From Sulfurovaceae bacterium (lineage in GTDB: Bacteria > Campylobacterota > Campylobacteria > Campylobacterales > Sulfurovaceae), in contig JAOZOG010000135.1 in NCBI GenBank assembly GCA_029933395.1, positions 1-5,815 on the forward strand: a stretch of DNA of 5,815 bases. The letters run 5' to 3'. This document shows, piece by piece, positions 1-5,653 of the stretch. Every line of letters starts with the position of its first letter. The first letter of the stretch is position 1. A model generated the notes under the pieces. That model was not told where the DNA came from and made no database searches. It saw nothing but the letters and a program-made list of their open reading frames with translations. The translations under genes were made by a program, and so were the position numbers.

Positions 1-803
1 CGCTGACTGGCAGAGAGCAGGTATCCCAGCTCCTTGAGTGCAAGATCCGCCGCTTTCACTCTCAGTTTTGGATTGTCAAGGCTGTAAACTCTCAATTCAT
101 CCTGTTCAAAAAGTGCTTTGATACCACTTTGCAGCATCTCTTTATCCTGGTGCAGATAGGCAAAACTTCTTTTGATGCCCTGATGATACTCGGCAAGCAG
201 CGGATCACTGAACACTTTTCTGAATCGGTTGCGTTCATATTGTGTGTCGCTATTGCTCTCATCGACATAATAGGGATAGTTGTTTTTCTGCAAGTAGTTT
301 AGTAGTTCCGCTTTACTTGTATCAAGCAGTGGCCGTACAAGCTGATAGTTGCTTCCAGCCCCTGTTTTTCGTTTGGAAATCGGCTCCAGTCCGATCAGCT
401 CGGAGATGCCGGCCCCCTTCGTCAGGCGCATCAAAAACCACTCCAGCTGATCGTTGAGTTGATGCGCTGTGATGAGGGAGTCGTAATGGTACTCGTCGAT
501 CAGGTTTTCAAAAAAATCATAGCGAAACTTCCTGGCATTGGCCTCAAAGTGACTCTTCCACTGCGGTGCTTTGATCGTGAAGGCTTTCAGGCTGTATTGT
601 TCGGCCAATTTGAGTGCGTGTGCCTCCTCCTCTTCGCTTTGGCTTCTGCTGCCATAGTTGACCAGTGCAATATCGAACGGAATTTTATTATCCTGCAGTA
701 GAAAAAAAAGAGCCGAAGAGTCGATACCGGCAGAGAAAGCAAGGAGATTCTTTTTTTTGGTGAGGAGTGAAAAGTGAGAAGCGGGGAGTGCTTTTTGATT
801 CAT
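1..803 (-). CDS. tilS: tRNA(Ile)-lysidine synthetase TilS, C-terminally truncated by the window edge
   Basis: TilS uses ATP and lysine to convert C34 of the CAU-anticodon isoleucine tRNA to lysidine, so the tRNA reads AUA; it acts in the cytosol. I translated the leftward frame from ATG at 803-801 and it stays open for 267 codons to the left edge, so the last part of the protein is missing (family members in this phylum are, from memory, about 320-340 residues). Visible motifs: the PP-loop ATP site SAGIDSS at residues 24-30 (family consensus SGGxDS), ARKFRYDFF at 90-98, HQLNDQLEWF at 114-123 where many TilS proteins have HHxDDQxET, RPLL at 157-160, DESN at 181-184 and RNRFR at 191-195. The substitutions in the first and third motifs resemble what I recall of Campylobacter TilS, so I do not read them as decay. 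The gene starts 76 bases after rimO with no clear promoter between, which suggests one transcript. The Shine-Dalgarno is weak (AAGAG). Two 8-base homopolymers lie in the first 35 codons. Confidence 0.93.
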   Translation of the reverse strand, partial: MNQKALPASHFSLLTKKKNLLAFSAGIDSSALFFLLQDNKIPFDIALVNYGSRSQSEEEEAHALKLAEQYSLKAFTIKAPQWKSHFEANARKFRYDFFENLIDEYHYDSLITAHQLNDQLEWFLMRLTKGAGISELIGLEPISKRKTGAGSNYQLVRPLLDTSKAELLNYLQKNNYPYYVDESNSDTQYERNRFRKVFSDPLLAEYHQGIKRSFAYLHQDKEMLQSGIKALFEQDELRVYSLDNPKLRVKAADLALKELGYLLSASQ

Positions 804-879
804 AGATGCTCTTATTGCACTGTAGCAGACAGGCGATGGCACTGTTTTTTTTCTGCTTCCATTTCTTCGCTCTTCATCT

Positions 880-2193
880 TCACACTTCGCTAATCAGTGT
901 TGCCAGCAGCTTGTCGCCCACCAGCTCCGTGATCTGCGCTTCATACATTTTTCCATATTCGATCGGCAGATCATTTGTATCGTTGATCAGGACTTCTCCA
1001 TCGATCTCTACAGCCCAGAGAAGGGGACGGGCGGAGAGGAGGTATTCGTGTTCGTCACTTTCACCGTCAATGACGAGCGTGACGCTTCGGCCGATCATTT
1101 TTTGCAGGGAGGCGATGGTGCTGTGTTCGGCGATCTCTCCGAGAATTTCGGCACGTTCGTTTATGACCTCCTGGGGGAGTTGCTCCATCGTGAAGGCTGT
1201 GGTGCTCTCTTCGTTGGAGTAGTGGAACGTATTGAATCGGTCGAAGCCGAAGTTTTCCATAAAATTACAGAGTCTCTCGAAACTCTCTTCTGTCTCTCCG
1301 GGGTGTCCGGCGATCACAGAGGTTCTCAGGAAGGCGCCCGGTTTGCTTTTCATATACTCCAGAAGTTCGATCGTTTTCGTTTCACCAAAACCGCGCTTCA
1401 TTGTTTTGAGGATTTTGTCGTCGATATGTTGGATGGGCATATCGTAATAGGTTTGGAAAATCTTCGAATCAGCGATCGCATCGATCAGATTGAAGGTTGT
1501 CGTGCTGGGGTAGAGGTAGAGGATGCGGGCAGATTTGACCCCTTCGATCTTCTCGACAGTCTGGATGAGGTCGATCAGACCATCATTCAGGCCCATATCC
1601 CGTCCATAGCTGGAGCTGTCCTGTGAAATGAAGGAGAAGTCGTAGAAGCCCTGGGTTGCCAGGCGGCTGACCTCTTTTGCGATCGAATCGAGACTGCGTG
1701 AGTGGAGTTTGCCTTTGAAGCCCGGAATCGCACAGAAAGAGCACTGCTGATTGCACCCTTCGGCGATCTTGATATAGGCGTGGTAGCTGGAGCCGGTAAT
1801 GATCCGGGGTGAGTTTTCATTAGCAAGATAGACTTCGGGAGAGAAGGTGCTCTGCCTTTTTGCGATCAGCTCGTCGATCTTTTCGTAGTCGCCTACACCC
1901 GTGAAGATATCGATCTCCGGCATACTGGCCTGGAGTTCCTCTTTGTAACGTTCCGAGAGGCAGCCGCTCATCACGAGGATAGAGTTTTCTTTGCGGTCAG
2001 CGTGGAGTGTGAGCAGCGTATTGATACTCTCCTCTTTCGCCGCTTCGATAAATCCACAGGTATTGACGATGATCACATCCGCCTCTTCCGCTTCATCGAT
2101 CACTTCATACTCCTGAAGCCGGCCAAGCATCACTTCACTGTCGACAAGATTTTTGGTGCAGCCGAGGCTGACAAGATGTAGTTTTTTGGACAA
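880..2193 (-). CDS. rimO: Ribosomal protein S12 methylthiotransferase RimO
   Basis: RimO is a radical-SAM enzyme with two iron-sulfur clusters that adds a methylthio group to a conserved aspartate of ribosomal protein S12 (Asp89 in Escherichia coli). The 437-residue product has the usual full length. The N-terminal methylthiotransferase domain carries the three auxiliary-cluster cysteines C12 (in SLGCTKNLVDSE), C46 (NTCGFI) and C78 (SGCLSERY). The radical-SAM cysteines are C147, C151 and C154 (CNQQCSFCAIP). Further family motifs are QDSSSYGRD at 191-199, YLYPS at 226-230, DMPIQH at 251-256, GHPGETEE at 296-303 and FHYSNEEST at 323-331; a TRAM domain occupies about 364-433. These details favour RimO over the tRNA enzyme MiaB. 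The start is TTG: an in-frame TAA lies one codon upstream, and the next in-frame ATG (codon 22) would delete C12. It heads the leftward rimO-tilS pair and has its own promoter candidate at 2218-2226. All key residues are intact. Confidence 0.97.
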   Translation of the reverse strand: MSKKLHLVSLGCTKNLVDSEVMLGRLQEYEVIDEAEEADVIIVNTCGFIEAAKEESINTLLTLHADRKENSILVMSGCLSERYKEELQASMPEIDIFTGVGDYEKIDELIAKRQSTFSPEVYLANENSPRIITGSSYHAYIKIAEGCNQQCSFCAIPGFKGKLHSRSLDSIAKEVSRLATQGFYDFSFISQDSSSYGRDMGLNDGLIDLIQTVEKIEGVKSARILYLYPSTTTFNLIDAIADSKIFQTYYDMPIQHIDDKILKTMKRGFGETKTIELLEYMKSKPGAFLRTSVIAGHPGETEESFERLCNFMENFGFDRFNTFHYSNEESTTAFTMEQLPQEVINERAEILGEIAEHSTIASLQKMIGRSVTLVIDGESDEHEYLLSARPLLWAVEIDGEVLINDTNDLPIEYGKMYEAQITELVGDKLLATLISEV

Positions 2194-2200
2194 AATTTAT

Positions 2201-2206
2201 CCTCTT
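2201..2206 (-). promoter_or_regulatory. Ribosome binding site fixing the rimO TTG start
   Basis: On the minus strand AAGAGG ends 7 bases before the TTG at 2193-2191, which is ideal spacing. Because an in-frame stop lies between the two, this site supports TTG as the only plausible rimO start. Confidence 0.75.
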
Positions 2207-2217
2207 TTTTTGCGTGA

Positions 2218-2226
2218 ATTATAGCA
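2218..2226 (-). promoter_or_regulatory. Extended -10 promoter for rimO-tilS
   Basis: The minus strand reads TGCTATAAT, a perfect extended -10 (TGnTATAAT). Transcription would start near 2210, giving a leader of under 20 bases with the rimO Shine-Dalgarno inside it. I see no good -35 hexamer, which is usual for housekeeping promoters in Campylobacterota. The same TGnTATAAT signature recurs in front of priA and the toxin gene. Confidence 0.65.
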
Positions 2227-2268
2227 TAAAGATAGAATTAGAAGTATAGAAATATTATCACTTTACGC

Positions 2269-2274
2269 TACAAT
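2269..2274 (+). promoter_or_regulatory. Candidate -10 element for arsB
   Basis: TACAAT lies 28 bases before the arsB ATG, so the transcript would begin near 2281 with a leader of about 22 bases. It sits roughly 45 bases from the divergent rimO -10. I see no -35 and no convincing ArsR-type dyad around it, so any arsenic control is not evident here. Confidence 0.45.
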
Positions 2275-2290
2275 CTCCTACTCAATCTTG

Positions 2291-2295
2291 AAGGA
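2291..2295 (+). promoter_or_regulatory. Ribosome binding site that decides the arsB start
   Basis: AAGGA is followed by a 7-base spacer and ATG at 2303. An upstream in-frame TTG at 2288 would place this Shine-Dalgarno inside the coding region and add five residues that ArsB proteins lack, so ATG 2303 is preferred. Confidence 0.75.
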
Positions 2296-2302
2296 TACGC
2301 CT

Positions 2303-3568
2303 ATGATACTGGCCGGTATACTTTTTGCGGTGACGCTTCTTTTTGTGATCTGGCAGCCCAGAGGTCTGCAGATCGGTACGACGGCAGTGATCGGAGCGGT
2401 TGCTGCCGTGGTACTGGGCGTGGTGAGCCTGAATGATGTGATGACGGTGACGGGAATCGTCTGGGATGCGACGCTGGCATTTATCGGAATTATCATTCTC
2501 TCCATGGTGCTGGACGAGATCGGATTTTTTGAGTGGGCAGCGCTGAAGATGGTGCGCCTGAGTCGTGGAAATGGCCATTTGATGTTTGTCTATGTGCTTC
2601 TGCTGGGCGCAGTGGTGGCAGCCTTTTTCGCCAATGACGGGGCAGCGCTGATCCTCACTCCGATCCTCCTTGCCAAGATGAAGCATCTCAAGCTGAGTCC
2701 CATTGCACTTTTCGCTTTTGTGATGGCAGGTGGCTTCATCGGAGACAGTGCCTCCAATCCTCTCGTGATCTCCAACCTGACCAATATTGTCACGGCAGGC
2801 TATTTCGATATCGGTTTCTGGGAGTATGCCAGAGAGATGTTTCTGCCCAATGCAGTGAGTATCGTCGCCTCTATCGTTGTGCTGTGGCTCTACTTCCGCA
2901 AAGATATTCCAACCAGGATCGATACCGATACGCTGGTGTCACCGGAGTCCGTGATCAAAAACCGGACCATGTTCAGGCTGAGCTGGTGGTTTCTCGGACT
3001 TTTGATGGTGGGCTACTTCATCGGTGACCACTATCATCTGCCTGTTTCACTCTTTGCACTGGGTGGCGCATTGATTTTTCTGGCGATCGCTGCCCGCTAC
3101 AAAGCAGTCAAGCCGATTATGACGATCAAGGCAGCACCCTGGCAGGTGGTTTGGTTCTCTATCGGCCTCTATGTTGTTGTATATGGATTGAAAAATGCGG
3201 GATTGACAGATATTGTCGCTTCCTGGATTACGGCATTGAGCACGCAGGGAGAGAGTACGGCTATTATTGGCACAGGTTTCCTTGCGGCGGGACTCAGTTC
3301 GGTGATGAACAATATGCCGACGATTATGATTATGGATATCGCGATCGATCAGGTTGGTTATGCTGGGAACGAGGCGCTGGTCTATGCCAATATCCTCGGC
3401 TCCAACCTCGGCCCCAAGATGACGCCGATCGGCTCACTCGCAACCCTGCTTTGGCTTCATGTGCTGGCGCAAAAGGGTGTCAAGATAGGCTGGGGAGAGT
3501 ATATGAAAGTCGGGCTGGTGATCACGCCGCCTGTGCTCTTGGCGGCATTGGTGGGCCTGTTGTGGTGA
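2303..3568 (+). CDS. arsB: Arsenite/antimonite efflux permease ArsB
   Basis: ArsB is an inner-membrane permease that exports arsenite and antimonite, driven by membrane potential alone or, in some bacteria, with the ArsA ATPase. From ATG 2303 the product is 421 residues, against about 429 in the E. coli enzyme, and it aligns by eye along nearly its whole length. Matches include IWQPRGLQIG at 16-25, LDEIGFFEWAALK at 70-82, FANDGAALILTPI at 109-121, LYFRKDIP at 196-203, APWQVV at 278-283, GLKNAGLT at 295-302, MNNMPT at 335-340 and a C-terminal stretch, GPKMTPIGSLATLLWLHVL, at 370-388. I count about ten to twelve hydrophobic spans, consistent with the 12 known for ArsB. The protein has no cysteine, so transport cannot rest on thiol ligands within this subunit. 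No arsR, arsC or arsA is visible next to it. The strong E. coli-type motifs argue against NhaD or a generic anion permease; substrate specificity is inferred from family. Confidence 0.93.
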   Translation: MILAGILFAVTLLFVIWQPRGLQIGTTAVIGAVAAVVLGVVSLNDVMTVTGIVWDATLAFIGIIILSMVLDEIGFFEWAALKMVRLSRGNGHLMFVYVLLLGAVVAAFFANDGAALILTPILLAKMKHLKLSPIALFAFVMAGGFIGDSASNPLVISNLTNIVTAGYFDIGFWEYAREMFLPNAVSIVASIVVLWLYFRKDIPTRIDTDTLVSPESVIKNRTMFRLSWWFLGLLMVGYFIGDHYHLPVSLFALGGALIFLAIAARYKAVKPIMTIKAAPWQVVWFSIGLYVVVYGLKNAGLTDIVASWITALSTQGESTAIIGTGFLAAGLSSVMNNMPTIMIMDIAIDQVGYAGNEALVYANILGSNLGPKMTPIGSLATLLWLHVLAQKGVKIGWGEYMKVGLVITPPVLLAALVGLLW

Positions 3569-3570
3569 TG

Positions 3571-3579
3571 TGCTATAAT
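3571..3579 (+). promoter_or_regulatory. Extended -10 promoter upstream of priA
   Basis: TGCTATAAT is a perfect extended -10 beginning two bases after the arsB stop codon. The start of transcription would fall around 3586, leaving a leader of about 105 bases before priA. No -35 hexamer is recognisable at 16-18 bases upstream, as for the other promoters here. It implies priA can be expressed independently of arsB. Confidence 0.65.
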
Positions 3580-3585
3580 CGTCAA

Positions 3586-3681
3586 ATGAAAAACGAAAGA
3601 AACGATGGCATAAAAAGAGTTGATATGGCAATGATGCAGGATACTGAGATGTTGCGACTGACAATAAACCCAATCATTTGA
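3586..3681 (+). CDS. Possible 31-codon leader ORF ahead of priA
   Basis: An ATG at 3586 opens 31 codons ending in TGA at 3679-3681, in the same frame as priA and nine bases before its start. I do not recognise the peptide, which is charged at the N-terminus, has several methionines and no membrane segment. It has no Shine-Dalgarno; if the promoter just upstream is used, the ATG would lie at or next to the 5' end, making it leaderless. A second in-frame ATG at 3625 follows a modest AAAGAG. It may simply be untranslated leader. Its possible role would be to deliver ribosomes to priA, which lacks its own Shine-Dalgarno. Confidence 0.2.
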   Translation: MKNERNDGIKRVDMAMMQDTEMLRLTINPII

Positions 3682-3690
3682 TCCTCCGAT

Positions 3691-5577
3691 ATGTACTACT
3701 ATGAAGTCGTCCTGCAGAGGTCAAGTGCACCAAAATTGACATACCGCAGCGCAGAGAAATTGTCAGTGGGGTCTATCGTCGATGTGCCTCTCAAATCCAC
3801 GTTGAAAAAAGCGATGATCATCGAAGAGGTGGCAAAACCAGAGACTTTCGATGCAGATGAGATTGAATCGGTTTCGGAATTTTACTATTCCGAGAAACAG
3901 ATGGAGACTGCGCGGTTCATTGCCGAATACTATTTTTCCTCTTTGGGCGAAGCGCTTTCGTTGTTCGTGCCTTATCGCAGGTTGGAGCCCCACAGTCCTG
4001 ACAGTACCTCTGGGACAATGCAGGAACATAAGGAGTCGGATAATGGTGTTGGAGTGGGGGCACTCCGGCCTGTATTGACCCCGGATCAGCAAAAAACCTA
4101 TGGCCAACTGCTTCAGAAAGATCGTGTACTCCTCTTTGGGGTTACGGGTTCCGGGAAAACAGAGATTTTTATCACTTTGATGGCAACAATGCTGGACGAA
4201 GGCAAGACCTCGGTCTTTTTGATGCCGGAGATCTCCCTGACACCTCAGATGGAGAAACGTCTCAAGGTCTATTTTGGAGATCAGGTCGCAATGTGGCACT
4301 CCAAACTGACCAGGAAAAAGAAGGAGCAGATACTCGAGGGGATCTACAGTGGAGAGGTCAGAATTGTGGCAGGGGCCCGCTCGTCACTCTTTGTTCCGCT
4401 CAAAAATCTGGGACTGATCATCGTGGATGAGGAGCATGATGACAGCTACAAAGCGATGACGAGACCGCGGTACCACGCGAGGGATGTGGCTGTGCTGATG
4501 GGAGAGAAGCTGGGAGCGAAAGTGGTGCTGGCAAGCGCGACACCGAGTGTGGCATCCTGGTACAAATACGATGTGGTGAAACTGAGTAAGCCCTATATCG
4601 AAACAGTGAAGAAGTACCGTTTTGTCGGGGGGACTTCGCTGACACCTGAAATGATCAATGAGATCCGGAATAATTTTGAAGCAGGCAATCAGGGCCTGGT
4701 CTTTCTGCCGACACGGGGGAACTTCAAGTATCTCTATTGTGAAAGCTGTGGCAAGACCCACCTCTGCCCCTTCTGTTCGGTGGGAATGGCGCTGCATCGC
4801 TATCATCGTCATCTCAAGTGTCACTACTGCGGATACACCGAAGCGATTGTGGATACCTGTGGCTATTGTGGGCACCATCCGCTCAAGAGCGAACGTATGG
4901 GTACAGTCGAAGCGATCGAAATGATCGAAGAGCAGATTCCGGATATACGAATCGAGCAATTCGATAAGGATAGCATCACTTCCAACAAAAAGCTCAAAGA
5001 TGCACTTGGACGATTTGAAAGTGGGGAGAGAGATCTTTTGCTGGGAACGCAGATGCTCAGCAAAGGGCATGACTATGCGGCGATTACGCTTTCGGTGATT
5101 ATGGGCCTGGATTATATTCTGGGGTTGGCGGATTATCGTGCCAGGGAGCGGGCGATGAGCCTGCTGGTCCAGATCGCGGGACGCTCAGGTAGAGCCAGAG
5201 AAGCGAGCGTCATCATCCAGAGCAACAATAGAGAGATGTTTCTTCCTTATCTGGAGGACTATGAAGCCTTCCTGAGGGATGAGCTGGAGTTCGTCCGGGA
5301 CCTCTATCCTCCCTATGTCTCACTGGCCCGTATATTGATCGCAGAGAAAAAGCAGGAGAAAGCGGAGGCGTTGACAGCTGACATTGTGGAGAAGCTTCGC
5401 TATTTTGATGAGGTGGATATCGTTGGGTATGGAAAAGCACCCGTAGAGCGTATCGCCAATAAATATCGCTACACAGTTTTGCTGCGCTCGAAGAAAAAAA
5501 TACCATTACTGAAAGCGTTGCACAGCATCAATCAGAGAGGAATTGAGATCGATATGGATCCGGTTGAGTTTTCTTGA
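3691..5577 (+). CDS. priA: Primosomal replication restart helicase PriA
   Basis: PriA is a 3'-to-5' superfamily 2 DNA helicase that recognises stalled or collapsed forks and reloads the replisome. The 628-residue product carries an N-terminal fork-binding region (about 1-95), Walker A GVTGSGKT at 150-157, DEEH at 246-249, SAT at 282-284, a zinc module with four CxxC pairs (C350/C353, C359/C362, C377/C380, C390/C393), and the C-terminal helicase motifs LLGTQMLSKGHDY at 450-462 and QIAGRSGR at 494-501. All key residues are intact. The Walker lysine is residue 156, against 230 in E. coli, so about 74 residues are missing before the ATPase; the gap falls where E. coli has its winged helix and leaves a low-complexity linker at about 98-125. 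From memory, PriA in this phylum is generally short (about 610-620 residues). The ATG at 3691 is the first start after an in-frame TGA at 3679-3681 and gives the usual N-terminus MYYYEV, yet the bases before it are pyrimidine-rich and offer no Shine-Dalgarno. Confidence 0.97.
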   Translation: MYYYEVVLQRSSAPKLTYRSAEKLSVGSIVDVPLKSTLKKAMIIEEVAKPETFDADEIESVSEFYYSEKQMETARFIAEYYFSSLGEALSLFVPYRRLEPHSPDSTSGTMQEHKESDNGVGVGALRPVLTPDQQKTYGQLLQKDRVLLFGVTGSGKTEIFITLMATMLDEGKTSVFLMPEISLTPQMEKRLKVYFGDQVAMWHSKLTRKKKEQILEGIYSGEVRIVAGARSSLFVPLKNLGLIIVDEEHDDSYKAMTRPRYHARDVAVLMGEKLGAKVVLASATPSVASWYKYDVVKLSKPYIETVKKYRFVGGTSLTPEMINEIRNNFEAGNQGLVFLPTRGNFKYLYCESCGKTHLCPFCSVGMALHRYHRHLKCHYCGYTEAIVDTCGYCGHHPLKSERMGTVEAIEMIEEQIPDIRIEQFDKDSITSNKKLKDALGRFESGERDLLLGTQMLSKGHDYAAITLSVIMGLDYILGLADYRARERAMSLLVQIAGRSGRAREASVIIQSNNREMFLPYLEDYEAFLRDELEFVRDLYPPYVSLARILIAEKKQEKAEALTADIVEKLRYFDEVDIVGYGKAPVERIANKYRYTVLLRSKKKIPLLKALHSINQRGIEIDMDPVEFS

Positions 5578-5599
5578 GATTTGTTTTTTTGATTTGCTA

Positions 5600-5608
5600 T
5601 GATATAAT
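5600..5608 (+). promoter_or_regulatory. Extended -10 promoter for the BrnT-like toxin gene
   Basis: TGATATAAT is a perfect extended -10, with TTGTTT at 5581-5586 as a possible weak -35 at a 16-base spacing. Transcription would start near 5615, giving a leader of about 40 bases that contains the dyad and Shine-Dalgarno described separately. The toxin gene therefore need not depend on priA read-through. Confidence 0.65.
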
Positions 5609-5625
5609 AAAACCTACCATAAAAG

Positions 5626-5638
5626 TATACACTGTATA
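5626..5638 (+). promoter_or_regulatory. 13-base perfect dyad, candidate operator
   Basis: TATACACTGTATA is a perfect inverted repeat: six-base arms around a central C. It lies about 11-23 bases downstream of the predicted transcription start and just before the toxin's Shine-Dalgarno. Toxin-antitoxin operons of this kind are commonly autoregulated through such dyads, so an antitoxin operator is plausible. The arms are AT-rich, so chance or a weak RNA hairpin remains possible. Confidence 0.4.
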
Positions 5639-5641
5639 TAC

Positions 5642-5647
5642 AAAGGA
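5642..5647 (+). promoter_or_regulatory. Ribosome binding site pointing to an ATA start
   Basis: AAAGGA is followed by six bases and then ATA at 5654. It is one of the better Shine-Dalgarno sites in the window and has no ATG, GTG or TTG in the toxin frame at usable distance, so it marks the ATA as the probable initiation point. Confidence 0.6.
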
Positions 5648-5653
5648 TAGAGT

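Noticed and set aside
829..852. Terminator-like hairpin plus T8 on the plus strand in the rimO-tilS gap
   Set aside because: The stem is short and bulged, and no rightward gene ends there; both flanking genes read leftward, so on their strand the run is A8 before the stem.
806..1626. Rightward open frames of 138 and 192 codons opposite rimO
   Set aside because: They lie antisense to a full-length, motif-complete rimO, have no ribosome sites and no recognisable motifs.
2288..2302. TTG at 2288 as the arsB start
   Set aside because: It would put the AAGGA ribosome site inside the gene; ATG 2303 has ideal spacing and matches the ArsB N-terminus.
3151..3681. A 176-codon frame running from inside arsB to just before priA
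   Set aside because: Most of it overlaps arsB in another frame and has no family resemblance; only the last 31 codons lie outside arsB and are listed separately at low confidence.
3763..5070. Leftward open frames of 178 and 228 codons opposite priA
   Set aside because: They are antisense to intact priA, with cysteine- and histidine-rich compositions typical of reversed codons, and match no family I know.
5578..5590. T-tract after priA as an intrinsic terminator
   Set aside because: Seven Ts follow the stop, but I find no stable GC-rich inverted repeat just before them; TTGAG is present only as direct repeats.
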